NCBI GenBank assembly: GCA_964435625.1
Contig: CAYTAG010000001.1
Location: 7,637-71,636 of the forward strand
Length of the DNA: 64,000 nt
From: PXRE01 sp964435625
Lineage (GTDB): Archaea > Halobacteriota > Halobacteria > Halobacteriales > PXRE01
Direction of reading: 5' to 3'
The notes below the pieces were generated by a model. The model was not told the origin of the DNA and did no database searches. It was given only the letters and a program-made list of their open reading frames with translations. The translations under genes and the position numbers were made by a program. Positions 32,473 to 41,600 of this stretch are shown here, piece after piece (the stretch's first letter is position 1; every line of letters begins with the position of its first letter).

Positions 32473-35400
32473 CTACGAGGTGTTCTGCAAACTCGCCAGT
32501 TCTGGCCCAACATCTCTCCGAGTGTACGCCGCCAGGCGTTTTTGGGGTTCACGAACGCCGAGGAACGCCGTCGAATCGGGGGGGTCCGGCGCGTCGACGA
32601 GCGCGCGGACGATGGGCAGCAGCGCTGCGATCCAGGGCCACTCATCGACGAGATCCTGGACCGGGGGTAATCCATCGCGATCAGCGTAGAAGCACCGGCC
32701 GACCGGGTGCTCGGGATCGACGATCTCCTGGACATCGTCGACGAGGCGCTCGGCCATCTCCCAGAGGACCTGCGGCGCCGTCGCCAGGTCGTCGACGACC
32801 CACCACGGGAGTGCGACGTCCAGGACGTCCTCGTCGTCGCGCTCGACGCGCTCGGCCTCGACGTGATCCACGGGCAGCGCCAGCCGGTACTGGTAGTCCG
32901 TCCGGGGGTGAATCGAATCGACGGCATCCCCGCCGTCGAGGGCGACCAGCAGACCCAGCGCGTGGAGTTTGTCCCGCCAGTTGCGGAACGACTGCGCCGA
33001 GATTCCGGCCGCGTCGACGAGGTCGGCTTGGCTCATGGACTCCGCAGTCAACAGGGTCGCGACGATCTGCCGCGGCGTCGACGGCCGACCCGGGAGCAAC
33101 CGCCGCTCGTCGACGGTGCCCTCCTGGAGCGCCTGGGCGACTGCGCAGCGGACCTCGTCGAGACGGAGGCCGCGACTGGACGCCTCCGAGGACAGCCAGT
33201 GGAGCGCGTTGATCGCGTCGATCGGAGACGGCAACAGCGCCCGGAGCACGCTCACCGCCCGTCGCGACGGCCGGAGCCCGCCCTTGTTCCGGAGTGCCCA
33301 GCCCACCAGTTCGGCGTACACCGACCGGGGCACGTGCGACCGCACCGGGATGCGGGCCGCCAGTTCCGGCGCTCCCTCACGGGGTTCCAGCGGGTTGTCG
33401 AGGAGTCGGTCGAGCGGATCCTCCAGGTCCTCAACGCCGGGGCCGACGACCAGGACCTTCCCCAGCAACCGCGCCCACGTGTTGGGGCCTTCGACCTGAG
33501 GTTCCACGGCCCGGTCGACCTTCGACTGATCCTGCTCGTACAGCAACCGGTACAGCGGTTGCCCGCCGTACTGTGAGCAGATGCTGGCCTGGATCGCCAG
33601 GTTCCGAGCCAGGTCCTCGGCGTCTTCTCCGTCGAAGTCCTGGGCGTACCGCGGGACCTTGACCACGCGGCAGACCTCGACGCCGGCCAGCCACAGCAAC
33701 ATCTCCATGCTCCCGGCCAGCCCGCTCGCCTTCCGCGTGATCTCGGCCCGGAGGTCCGCGACGTCCTCCTCGTGATCGCCCTGGCTGAGGCGACGGGTCA
33801 GGTCCAGGACTTGCTCGAGGCCGACCGTCAGGGCCTCGCAGAGATCGTCGCGATCGTCGATGGTCCGCGAGTCCAACCACCCGACGTTACAGAGGTCCCG
33901 CAACAGCGCTGGATCGGAGATGCCGAGGCCGCCCAGGCCATCCCCGGCGGCGCCGTCGACGCGGGCCGGCGTGAGCACCTTTTCCCAGGTGCGCGGACTC
34001 GCCAACGCTCGTGCAATGCTGACCAGATACTGCATCGGATTGTCGTACTCGGCGGCGACGACCAGAACGTCCTCGTCGTAGTCGTAGCCCCAGCTGGGCT
34101 CTCGGCGGTCCGTCTGGACGTCCACCGGGTAGTCGTGGAGCGCAATCCCGCGGTCCGGCGATAGCGTCCGGTAGACGGTCTCTTCCCGCCGATTCAGATA
34201 GTTCACGCTGGCGTAGCCGTCGCCCATGCGGTTCCGCGGCCGGTCGGGCGTGGCGATCGCCTCGGCCGTCTCCTGTTCGGCATCGGGGGTCGTTCCACTC
34301 GAACCGGGGGTTGTCCCCCCCTCCCCCTGCGTCTGCCTGCGTGGGACACGGCTATTGTCGATGGATTTTTGGACAGCATCAACGCTCTCGGGGAGGGTGG
34401 CCTGCTGGGTCAGATCGGCCACGTAGGCCCGGCCAGCAGGCATCAGACGGACACGACGGTCGTGGTCCGGCCCATAGGACTCGATAAGCTCGTGGTCCCT
34501 GAGGAGCTTGAGATGGCCTCGAATCGTCTGGTCATCGTGGCCAGGGAACCCCGAGTAGAGCGCCCGGTAGCTGGCTGTCTCACTGTCGTATGACGCGAGT
34601 TTCCGGAGGATGGACACATGGGTCTCGTCGGGATCGAACCGCTGCTGCGCGGTTCTGACCAGGCTCTCGACGTCCACGGTGCCTGACGGGGGGCTAGTAG
34701 TAGGGGCATTGCATTGCTCGCGAACGCCCGGCGGTAACATCTCACGGTGGAGCTGGGCGAGACGTCGCTGGGTCAGGGTCGTCGCGATAATCGACACGTC
34801 GGCGCAGCGAGCGAGCGCGAAGAGCAACCGAAGGGTCTGTCGCCGCTGATCGGCCCGCCTCTCGAACCAGTCCCGTCGCAGCCGCACGTCCAGGCCGAAC
34901 GTCGCGTCCCCCGCGTCCAGGACATCCATCAACCCGTCCACGACCTCGAGCCCGAGGTGGCCGACGATAGTCGGATCAGGCTGTCCGATCCCCGAGACGA
35001 GATCGAGTGCGTCCTGATGCCGCTGCAACGCCTCGTACTGTGCCGCGACGGGCCGGCGCCGTCGGTCGGCAAAGTCCGTTTTGGACACGTCCTCATGCGG
35101 TCGATCCAACCCTGTCAGCACCCAGGCGACTGGCGCCCAGGGCCCATCGAGGCCAGCATCCTCGAGGGCGCGGGCGCGCTCGTGAGACGGCACGTCGGCG
35201 AGCGCGGTGCGAACCGCGTCGATCAGCGCGTCCTGGAACTCCGTCGACGTCGCGATTCGCTTCCAGATTGCCGAGGGAGGTGAGTCGTCTAGGTCGATGG
35301 TCCCCTCCGAAATCCGCTGCTGCTGGCGGATCGAAACGGACCCCGCAGCGGACCACTCGACCGGTAACTCGTCCGGTTTCTCGGCCGCCCACTCGTCGAG

Positions 35401-35886
35401 ACGCTCGGCGACCTCCTCAGAATACGCCGCCTGCCGCTGCTCAGTCCATCGGAACTCGTTCTGCGCCGCGGACCAGTCGCGTGATCGCTTGAGGTGAGTC
35501 TCCGCAGCCTCACTGAACAGCTGCGTATGGTGGGAGTCCTCGGGAACCGCATCCGCAAAGGCATCCCGTTTCGACGACGACACCTCGACGTCGGCGTCGG
35601 GGCCGAGATCATCGAACCGCTCTTCGACGACCTCGGCCTGGGCGGCGTAATCGTCCATCTCCGCATACCGATCCTCATCCCCCGACCAGATGGATAGGAT
35701 CCTGCCCCGAAGTTCCGCGGCGCCGTCCCTCTCGTCGTGCTGGGCCAGTGGCCGAAGCTTCGAGGCGCGGTGCTGCTTCCGGCAATTCGGGCAAGTCAAG
35801 CGATCCCGTGTCCGTCGATGCTCCCGCTCAACCAGCCACGGGATGTCGCACCGCGAACACCCGACGACATCCCAGCCCCCGCTCAT
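32473..35886 (-). CDS. 1137-aa zinc/winged-helix protein, replication-initiator candidate
   Basis: The N-terminal zinc ribbon (CSRCDIPW then CPNCRKQH, residues about 10-40) resembles the haloarchaeal DUF5817-type domain as I recall it. A winged helix lies near 445-500 (QTIRGHLKLLRDHELIESYG, then a wing). A Ser/Thr/Gly linker is near 525-550. A second HTH is near 985-1010 (SQADLVDAAGISAQSFRNWR). No helicase or nuclease motif is visible. Large proteins of this architecture on haloarchaeal plasmids, and the nearby parA, make a Rep role plausible (compare RepH-type initiators), but this is inference. Confidence 0.8.
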   Translation of the reverse strand: MSGGWDVVGCSRCDIPWLVEREHRRTRDRLTCPNCRKQHRASKLRPLAQHDERDGAAELRGRILSIWSGDEDRYAEMDDYAAQAEVVEERFDDLGPDADVEVSSSKRDAFADAVPEDSHHTQLFSEAAETHLKRSRDWSAAQNEFRWTEQRQAAYSEEVAERLDEWAAEKPDELPVEWSAAGSVSIRQQQRISEGTIDLDDSPPSAIWKRIATSTEFQDALIDAVRTALADVPSHERARALEDAGLDGPWAPVAWVLTGLDRPHEDVSKTDFADRRRRPVAAQYEALQRHQDALDLVSGIGQPDPTIVGHLGLEVVDGLMDVLDAGDATFGLDVRLRRDWFERRADQRRQTLRLLFALARCADVSIIATTLTQRRLAQLHREMLPPGVREQCNAPTTSPPSGTVDVESLVRTAQQRFDPDETHVSILRKLASYDSETASYRALYSGFPGHDDQTIRGHLKLLRDHELIESYGPDHDRRVRLMPAGRAYVADLTQQATLPESVDAVQKSIDNSRVPRRQTQGEGGTTPGSSGTTPDAEQETAEAIATPDRPRNRMGDGYASVNYLNRREETVYRTLSPDRGIALHDYPVDVQTDRREPSWGYDYDEDVLVVAAEYDNPMQYLVSIARALASPRTWEKVLTPARVDGAAGDGLGGLGISDPALLRDLCNVGWLDSRTIDDRDDLCEALTVGLEQVLDLTRRLSQGDHEEDVADLRAEITRKASGLAGSMEMLLWLAGVEVCRVVKVPRYAQDFDGEDAEDLARNLAIQASICSQYGGQPLYRLLYEQDQSKVDRAVEPQVEGPNTWARLLGKVLVVGPGVEDLEDPLDRLLDNPLEPREGAPELAARIPVRSHVPRSVYAELVGWALRNKGGLRPSRRAVSVLRALLPSPIDAINALHWLSSEASSRGLRLDEVRCAVAQALQEGTVDERRLLPGRPSTPRQIVATLLTAESMSQADLVDAAGISAQSFRNWRDKLHALGLLVALDGGDAVDSIHPRTDYQYRLALPVDHVEAERVERDDEDVLDVALPWWVVDDLATAPQVLWEMAERLVDDVQEIVDPEHPVGRCFYADRDGLPPVQDLVDEWPWIAALLPIVRALVDAPDPPDSTAFLGVREPQKRLAAYTRRDVGPELASLQNTS

Positions 35887-35999
35887 GGATCAACCACCGG
35901 GAAGATCCCCTGCTGAAGCGGGATCGAGCCGCTGCTATCCACGGTCACCCCGGGGGTCAGGCCCCGGATCCCGGCTTCTCGACTCCTAAATTGGCTCAT
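35883..35999 (-). CDS. 38-aa leader ORF of the 1137-aa gene
   Basis: The short frame MSQFRSREAGIRG... ends in a 4-bp ATGA overlap with the large gene start. It may set translation of the large protein or be a genuine micro-protein. The overlap is the only support. Confidence 0.45.
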   Translation of the reverse strand: MSQFRSREAGIRGLTPGVTVDSSGSIPLQQGIFPVVDP

Positions 36000-36305
36000 G
36001 GGCGCAGCCCCGCGCCTGGTCGCCAGCGTGCGGGTCGCGCTGCCCGAACCGGATCGCCCGCGAGAACCGCAGAGACGCCACTCTCGGCGGTGGGCAATCT
36101 TTATGTGCTCGGAGGGAGAACCAGAGGATGTCCAATCGCCCGGTTCTCCGCGACGTTGTGTCCCTAGCTTGCGCTCTGTCGTTTCTTCGGAGGGCCTTAT
36201 AAATCTCCGTCTGACGAATGACGTATAGTTGACATCCCCCAACTCGCGGCCCCCGGCGCGAACACAGGCCGGGATGGAGTTGGGGATGCACATAGGTCTG
36301 GGAAG
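36000..36305. other. Non-coding region with long inverted repeat; origin or operator candidate
   Basis: About 300 bases show no convincing gene. They contain a CTTTATG/CATAAAG box (about 36098-36106), an AT-rich CCTTATAAATCTCC (about 36194-36207) and an inverted repeat CATCCCCCAACTC (36233-36245) with GAGTTGGGGATG (36277-36288), 12 paired bases with one bulge. It lies between the long operon's end and the initiator candidate. Confidence 0.55.
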
Positions 36306-36920
36306 TTAGTCTGTGGCCGACCACTCGTCGAGCGTCGTCTGGCCGGTCGCGTCCGGCCGGCCAGCCTCGTCGACGGCGCCGCTCGACGAGCAGGACGGAT
36401 CAGCATCGCCGGCGTCGCCGTCGAAAACGGTCGCGGCGCCGTTGCCCGTCGGCCCTAGATCTCGCCCGGGCGCGTCGCGATGGTCGACCGCAGGCTCGCC
36501 GCAGGTCCCGCAGCGGAGGCCGGCGCCCGGGCCGTCCGGGATGATCGGCGCGTCGCAGTCGTCACACCAGGGGATCTCCTCGTCGAGGTCGCTGGCCTGG
36601 GCGTCGAGCGCGTCCCGGAGGACCTCGACGTCGTAGTCGACGGCCTGCTCGCCGCGGACGTCCGGGGCCGCGACGTCGACGCCGGCCATCTCGGCGGCCC
36701 GCTCGATGGCGGCCTCGTAGTGGTGGACGCAGGTCAGGACCTCGGCGCCGGCGACGTCGACGCTGATCCTGGATGCGTGGCCGCAGAAGCCGTCGACGGC
36801 CAGCGCCACGCGGTCGAACTGGTCGTCGTCGGGGTCCGGGACCGTCCCACAGGGCGGGCTCGTCCGGGGCGGGAGCGTGCTGATTGTCGGGACGGCCGCC
36901 TCCGACGGCGCCTCAGACAT
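36306..36920 (-). CDS. Zinc-ribbon protein with PCNA-binding-like tail; last gene of the long operon
   Basis: This is a 204-aa protein. The middle has a zinc ribbon (CDDCDAP then CGTCGEP, about residues 120-142). The extreme C-terminus is QTTLDEWSATD, close to the archaeal PIP-box QxTLDxF/W that docks on PCNA. The start is ATG 36920 (8-bp overlap). It may be recruited to the replication fork. The N-terminal half is unrecognised. Confidence 0.75.
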   Translation of the reverse strand: MSEAPSEAAVPTISTLPPRTSPPCGTVPDPDDDQFDRVALAVDGFCGHASRISVDVAGAEVLTCVHHYEAAIERAAEMAGVDVAAPDVRGEQAVDYDVEVLRDALDAQASDLDEEIPWCDDCDAPIIPDGPGAGLRCGTCGEPAVDHRDAPGRDLGPTGNGAATVFDGDAGDADPSCSSSGAVDEAGRPDATGQTTLDEWSATD

Positions 36921-37113
36921 CGGTGGACCCTCCATCACAGCCGATGCCTGTGTGTAGGTCGCGGCGATCACACCAGGTATCGGTGCAAATCCAAGCCTCG
37001 CCGGTCTTGATGAAAGCCCGCGAGCCGTCGCGCCCTACGGATGTTAGTACCTGACGCCCTCCGCAGTCGGGACAGTCCCTCTCGTCACCGAGTGAGCGGT
37101 CAGTACTGTTCAT
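36913..37113 (-). CDS. Zinc-ribbon protein
   Basis: This 66-aa protein has CPDCGGRQ and CTDTWCDRR (about residues 14-46), forming a single zinc ribbon. Overlaps of 4 and 8 bp join it to its neighbours. Confidence 0.68.
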   Translation of the reverse strand: MNSTDRSLGDERDCPDCGGRQVLTSVGRDGSRAFIKTGEAWICTDTWCDRRDLHTGIGCDGGSTDV

Positions 37114-37337
37114 GACTCGCTCACCCGCCATCCATCAGCAGGTTGCTGGTATCCTCCCTCGTACCCGCAGTGAGGACACGGCCGACCACCGCAGAGGCAC
37201 GCCCGATTGCAACAGTCCGGACACACGTGGTGACCGACACCGCGCTCGACGAACTCCTGGGGTGGGTGGGAGAGCCCGCGCTCGTTGCGGTACGGTTCAT
37301 CTGCCGTGTCAAACCTGTTAGCAGTGTCCTCAGACAT
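37110..37337 (-). CDS. Cys-rich zinc protein
   Basis: This 75-aa protein has CPDCCNRACLCGG followed by CPHCGY (about residues 39-58), a dense cluster able to bind two zinc ions. The start is ATG 37337 with an 8-bp overlap with the methyltransferase gene. Confidence 0.68.
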   Translation of the reverse strand: MSEDTANRFDTADEPYRNERGLSHPPQEFVERGVGHHVCPDCCNRACLCGGRPCPHCGYEGGYQQPADGWRVSES

Positions 37338-38124
37338 CTGCCGGCCCCCCTGGATGCCCACCGAACGTGGTGAGATCTGGCTGAAGACAGTCCGGCTTCG
37401 GGATGTCGAGGACGTCGATGGGCGCGTGATGGAGGAGCCAGTAAACGTACTCCTTCGGGACCGCCGACCGGACGCCCTGCTTGCCCCACTCGGCGGGGAC
37501 GCCTTTCGCGTCGGCCAGGGCTTGCACGGACTGCTCGTCGCGGGTGTCTATCGAAATCTCCGGCGTGCCCGGGGCAACGGCGTTCGGGCACTCGAATGAG
37601 GTCTGGAAATGGCGTTCGAGGTCGTAGGGCTGACCGAAGGCCAACCCGTTCAATCGCACGTCCGGGTCGAGGTCCCCGACCCGCGTGGCCCCGGGGACGT
37701 TCTCGATGATCCAGTGGCGCGACCACTGCCGATAGTGGACGTCGACGACGCGGCTTCGATGCAGGTAGCGAAGACCTGCCTCAAGGGCCGCTTCGCGCGA
37801 CCCGTAGTGGATCGGTGCGAGGGACGTGTACGGCGAGCAGGGCGGACTCGCCCAGATGAGATCCGCGAACGGCGCCCCGATGGGCGGCCGAGTCATGTCC
37901 GCCTGGACGAAGTGCCCAGGGTACGTGTCGGACCGATCCACGATGTCGAACCCGATGAGGTTGATGTCCTGGTCCAGCTGAGCGAGCGCGTGGCCGACGC
38001 CGCCATGGCCGCAGAACAGATCGAGGACGAGCGGCGTCTCCGGATCGTCGAAGATGTTGTCCTGGATCGGCGGGCGGACCACCTCCGATCCCCCACCACC
38101 GCCCACAGACGCGTCACTCGCCAT
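37330..38124 (-). CDS. C5-cytosine DNA methyltransferase-like protein
   Basis: This 264-aa enzyme has motif I DLFCGHGGVGHAL (about residues 34-46), the catalytic motif IV region WASPPCSPYTSLA with Cys near 100, and motif VI WIIENVPGA. These match phage-type DNA cytosine-C5 methyltransferases, which use SAM to modify DNA and often protect it from host restriction. It is shorter than host Dcm enzymes, and the target-recognition region is small. The start is ATG 38124 (11-bp overlap). Confidence 0.85.
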   Translation of the reverse strand: MASDASVGGGGGSEVVRPPIQDNIFDDPETPLVLDLFCGHGGVGHALAQLDQDINLIGFDIVDRSDTYPGHFVQADMTRPPIGAPFADLIWASPPCSPYTSLAPIHYGSREAALEAGLRYLHRSRVVDVHYRQWSRHWIIENVPGATRVGDLDPDVRLNGLAFGQPYDLERHFQTSFECPNAVAPGTPEISIDTRDEQSVQALADAKGVPAEWGKQGVRSAVPKEYVYWLLHHAPIDVLDIPKPDCLQPDLTTFGGHPGGPADV

Positions 38125-38392
38125 CGTCACCCTCCTCGACAGGCCGCCGGTCGGCAATCTCGACGTGGCCGTAGAGTTCGCACGTCGGGCACTGCACCGG
38201 CCCGCAACAGTCCCCGCACTGTCCGGCCATGGCGTCACAGTCCCTGCTGAAGACATGGACCCGGCCGCGGGCCGTCTTGACCTCCGTCCGCACCGGGTAC
38301 TCGTCGGCCCACTGGCCGCCGCAGTTCCCGCACGCGTACTCGACCTCGAACGCGGGGGGCGCGCTGGCAGCCTCGCCGTTGGTCGGCGTCAC
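38114..38392 (-). CDS. Zinc-ribbon protein
   Basis: This 92-aa protein has CGNCGGQW, CGDCCG and CPTCELY motifs (about residues 21-73), giving two zinc sites. It is directly upstream of the methyltransferase and may be an accessory of it (inference). Confidence 0.68.
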   Translation of the reverse strand: MTPTNGEAASAPPAFEVEYACGNCGGQWADEYPVRTEVKTARGRVHVFSRDCDAMAGQCGDCCGPVQCPTCELYGHVEIADRRPVEEGDDGE

Positions 38393-38598
38393 GTCGAATC
38401 CCCTCCGAACGGCCTCCGAAGCGTTAACAGGGCAGCAACGATCACGGCCACGGCGGCCACATCCCGGCTCCGCAGAAGGAACCGGATGCCGGCGTACAGG
38501 ACCCCGAGTAGGTACCAGACCGAGCGGTCGGGGGTCTGCTGGGAGTGGTCGGCAGTGCGGTCCGGTCGTCGGTTAGAGTCGTTCCGTGTGCTGGTCAT
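38389..38598 (-). CDS. Small membrane protein
   Basis: This 69-aa protein has a polar basic N-terminus (about 27 residues) and two short hydrophobic stretches (WYLLGVLYAGIRFLL and VAAVAVIVAALLTL). Coupled on both sides. Unknown function. Confidence 0.65.
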   Translation of the reverse strand: MTSTRNDSNRRPDRTADHSQQTPDRSVWYLLGVLYAGIRFLLRSRDVAAVAVIVAALLTLRRPFGGDST

Positions 38599-38915
38599 GC
38601 GTTCTCACTCTCCGTGTGCTGGTCGGCCTGGTCGCCGTCGAACTCGTCGAGAAGGCGATGGAGTCCGTCGTCCGCCTCCAACCAGTCCTGGATCTCTGGT
38701 CGCGTCATCGGCCGGGGCAACGGCACGTACTGGACCGGTTCCGCCGCGATGGCCGGCCCATCCGACTTCTCGGACCACTGCTCCCGGGCGTCGTGGCGGC
38801 CAAACCAGATCCGGCCCTTCCCGGACACCTCCGGCCCCTGCATGATGGTGAGCCAATCCCAGGAGTCGGCGTCGGGCTCCGCTGCGTCGGCGGCCTCCGG
38901 GGACCGCTCAGGCAT
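38595..38915 (-). CDS. Hypothetical acidic protein
   Basis: This 106-aa soluble protein is rich in Trp and Asp; no motif was recognised. ATG 38915 gives the operon's common 8-bp overlap. Its neighbour is the radical SAM gene. Confidence 0.68.
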   Translation of the reverse strand: MPERSPEAADAAEPDADSWDWLTIMQGPEVSGKGRIWFGRHDAREQWSEKSDGPAIAAEPVQYVPLPRPMTRPEIQDWLEADDGLHRLLDEFDGDQADQHTESENA

Positions 38916-40002
38916 CCGTACCACCTCCCTGATAGGCGTCGAGGCCGGCCTGCTGGTCGGGAAGGTCCGGGTACGGCTCCCGGTACGCGGGCCCGTCCCC
39001 GATGGTCTCCGGCGTCGGGCGGCGCCGCCAGGCTTTGGCCCAGGCCCGCTCGGCGGGAGAGCCCTGCTCGGTCAGGCGCTCGTCCGGCCAGAGGTGGACC
39101 CGCTGGCCGAGGTCGGCGCCGAGGTCCTGGACGGTCCGCAGGTGGCGGAACGCGTACTCGATCCAGACGCGGGGGTCCTGGCAGTCCGCCAGCGCCCGGG
39201 CCAGATTCACCTGGCCGGCCTCGCGGGCCGCCTCGATGCAGCCCTCGTAGTTCGCCCCGCGGGGGTTGATCGGCTCCGTGAACACGACCGTCGGGTCGAG
39301 GCGGTCCTGGAGCGTCGCCAGCAGGCGCCGGAGGTCCTCCCGGTCCTGGGTCGGGTACGTGGGCGACATCGAGACGTAGACCGGGACGCCGGCGTCGGCC
39401 AACCGCTCCAGGCCGCGCAGGCGGCGCTCGACGGTCGGGGCGCCCGGTTCCAGCGCCCGGACGGCGGCCTCGTCGAGCGCGGGGATCGAGGCGCCGACCG
39501 TCACGAGGTCGCGCTCGGCCAGCGCGGCCAGGAACTCGGCATCCCGCTCAGCGGCCAGGTGCGGCTTGCGGGTGAGGATGCGGACCGGGCGCCAATGGCC
39601 CGCCAGCACCATCACCGCTGCGCGGGTAACCGCCGCGACGGCGGGCGTCTGGTACGGGTCCGTGGAGATGCTCATATGGACGACGCCCTGGCCGCGCCGC
39701 GTGCAGGGCCACTCCCGGTCGTCGGCCAGGTACCGCTGGCAGTCCTGGGCGAGATGCTGCGGGAGGTCCTCGCGGACGAGCAAGTAGTCGCCCCAGTCGC
39801 CGGCCGGGTCCTCGATCCCCGCGTCGTCGAACTTGTCGCCGGGGTCGCCCCAGATGGCCGGCATCGACGGCACGAAGCAGAAGCGACAGCCGTGGAGACA
39901 GCCGTCCGCGACGTTGACCACCAGGTCGCTCAGGCCCTTCTTGACGAGGTCCGAGTCCGACAGCGCTGTCGTCGATGGCGAGGTGGTGATCGTCGGCGTC
40001 AT
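38908..40002 (-). CDS. Radical SAM protein (photoproduct lyase-like)
   Basis: This 364-aa protein has the CxxxCxxC iron-sulfur motif as CLHGCRFC near residues 35-42, then a SAM-binding region with STDPYQT and FTEPINPRG. Architecture and motif spacing resemble the COG1533/spore photoproduct lyase-like group, which repairs or modifies DNA. The substrate cannot be deduced. It sits among DNA-processing genes in the long operon. Confidence 0.85.
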   Translation of the reverse strand: MTPTITTSPSTTALSDSDLVKKGLSDLVVNVADGCLHGCRFCFVPSMPAIWGDPGDKFDDAGIEDPAGDWGDYLLVREDLPQHLAQDCQRYLADDREWPCTRRGQGVVHMSISTDPYQTPAVAAVTRAAVMVLAGHWRPVRILTRKPHLAAERDAEFLAALAERDLVTVGASIPALDEAAVRALEPGAPTVERRLRGLERLADAGVPVYVSMSPTYPTQDREDLRRLLATLQDRLDPTVVFTEPINPRGANYEGCIEAAREAGQVNLARALADCQDPRVWIEYAFRHLRTVQDLGADLGQRVHLWPDERLTEQGSPAERAWAKAWRRRPTPETIGDGPAYREPYPDLPDQQAGLDAYQGGGTDA

Positions 40003-40445
40003 CGGATCGCCTCCAACAGATCCTCTGCGGTCATTTTTGAGGCGATAAACTGGCCAACAGCGGCCGGCCGATCCTCAACCACGGCCTCTGCCGTTTGGTA
40101 AATCGGAACCGACGTCCGCAGGCCCCCTTGCTCGCACTGAACCTCCCGGGCAGCCATCTCGACGTCGCAGAGCCCGAGGACCTCGTCATCGGCGAAGACG
40201 ATGTAAATGCTCTCCAGCCCTTCCGGTGGTTCAGACGGTTCACCATCCCGAACAGCCTGCTGGCCGTCGTAGTAGGGTCCTGTCGCGCACACGGCCTCTG
40301 CATCGGCGGACAGCATCTCTCGCAGACGGACGGCCTCGGAGCCATCGTAGAACGCCGCGAACGGCGTCCAGTCGCCAAAGCCGTCCATCACGACAACGAG
40401 ATCTGCGCCCCCGTAGTCGCACTCTACCGAGGACGGCTCGCTCAA
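39999..40445 (-). CDS. Hypothetical acidic protein
   Basis: This 148-aa acidic protein has alternating beta and helical segments and no recognised motif. It is coupled by 4-bp overlaps on both sides. Confidence 0.68.
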   Translation of the reverse strand: MSEPSSVECDYGGADLVVVMDGFGDWTPFAAFYDGSEAVRLREMLSADAEAVCATGPYYDGQQAVRDGEPSEPPEGLESIYIVFADDEVLGLCDVEMAAREVQCEQGGLRTSVPIYQTAEAVVEDRPAAVGQFIASKMTAEDLLEAIR

Positions 40446-40639
40446 GCCGACTCACCCCCCCAGTCGGTTATAATCGCCTGCAGGACGGTCACCGCGAGAT
40501 AGAAGCCGATCCCCAGGAACGCCGCGAGAGCCAGATGCGACGGCGGCGAATCGACGCCGATAACCAGCATCGCCACGAGGCCGGCACCGGCTGCGGCCAG
40601 TGGGGACGCTTCATCAAGATACCATCGGAGCCGGCTCAT
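40442..40639 (-). CDS. Small two-span membrane protein
   Basis: This 65-aa protein has hydrophobic segments AAAGAGLVAMLVIGV and ALAAFLGIGFYLAVTVL, and ends in WGGESA, where GG is encoded by a Shine-Dalgarno-like stretch. Confidence 0.65.
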   Translation of the reverse strand: MSRLRWYLDEASPLAAAGAGLVAMLVIGVDSPPSHLALAAFLGIGFYLAVTVLQAIITDWGGESA

Positions 40640-41169
40640 GCAGACCCTCCCTGGAACTGGTCGAGCGTCGCGTGCTCGGATTGCTGGGTCCCCGAGGACT
40701 CCCGTTCGATCTCGTCCGGCGCCGGATGGTGCGCGACGTCGATGTCGGTCTCGCTAGCGAGGACGTCCGCTAGGAGCCGTCGATGGCACCACAGCGGGTC
40801 GCGCTCCCAGCAGATGAGCCACACGTCGTGGCCCGCGTCCGCGCGGTCCAGGACGCGCCGCTGGACCTGCTGGAGGACCTGATGCGGCTCCGGTTGCGCC
40901 AGATGGTCCCGGTAGCGGCTCTCGAAGTCGACGGTCGCCCAGGCGACCTGCATGGGCCGCGCGGCGCCGTCCTCGTCGGCCGCCTCCTCGACCTGCTTCG
41001 TCGGGGCCAGGAGGTCCTCGGGCGGGCCCAGCGTCTCCTCGTTCCAGTCCACGATTGCGTGGACGAAGTCCCGAGGGCGCCGAACCACGCCGAGGACGAG
41101 GTCGTCCGGCGCGGGCTCTGCGACCTCGGACCCCGTCGAGAGGGCGCTGAAGTACGAGGTCCGGATCAA
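40636..41169 (-). CDS. DUF488-family protein with PCNA-binding-like tail
   Basis: This 177-aa protein matches DUF488 by its N-terminal TSYFS and the signature LICWERDPLWCHRRLLAD (about residues 119-136). The family is of unknown function but is widespread near mobile DNA. Unusually, the last 12 residues (EHATLDQFQGGSA region) contain ATLDQF, a PIP-like PCNA-binding motif, as does the protein at 36306-36920. Confidence 0.82.
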   Translation of the reverse strand: MIRTSYFSALSTGSEVAEPAPDDLVLGVVRRPRDFVHAIVDWNEETLGPPEDLLAPTKQVEEAADEDGAARPMQVAWATVDFESRYRDHLAQPEPHQVLQQVQRRVLDRADAGHDVWLICWERDPLWCHRRLLADVLASETDIDVAHHPAPDEIERESSGTQQSEHATLDQFQGGSA

Positions 41170-41600
41170 CGCTGGTCACCCCCGTCATCCCAGGCTTCCA
41201 GACACACCCACGAGCAGAACGCCACCTGCCCGTCGTCGGTGCTCCGGTACGTCCACCCGGGAATCCGGTTCCCGACTGTGATGTTGTACTTCTCGACACC
41301 GCATTGCACACACTCCGCCTCGCACACCTGGACCCGACGGAGGTGGGCGTGCGGACAGTACGGACACGAGACGACGGCATACCCGGTCCAGGCTGTGAAC
41401 ACCCACAGCAGGTTGCCAACCGGAGTCATGGCGAGCAAGAATCCGATGGCAATCGCTCCGAGGATCGCCAGCACCAGGACGCTAGTGTCGAACAGCAGGG
41501 TGACTGCCGCGAGGGAGCCGCCCGTCAGCAACCCGGACCCGAGTCGAGTGATGATCAGGCCTCGTCTCGCGTCCGTCCGGGTATCGAAAGCGGACCCCAT
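41166..41600 (-). CDS. Membrane protein with zinc-binding C-terminus
   Basis: This 144-aa protein has two hydrophobic spans (about residues 22-75), then a Cys-rich part (CPYCPHAH, CEAECVQCG, FCSWVC), giving two zinc sites, the last of treble-clef type. It overlaps its neighbours by 1-4 bp. Confidence 0.7.
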   Translation of the reverse strand: MGSAFDTRTDARRGLIITRLGSGLLTGGSLAAVTLLFDTSVLVLAILGAIAIGFLLAMTPVGNLLWVFTAWTGYAVVSCPYCPHAHLRRVQVCEAECVQCGVEKYNITVGNRIPGWTYRSTDDGQVAFCSWVCLEAWDDGGDQR

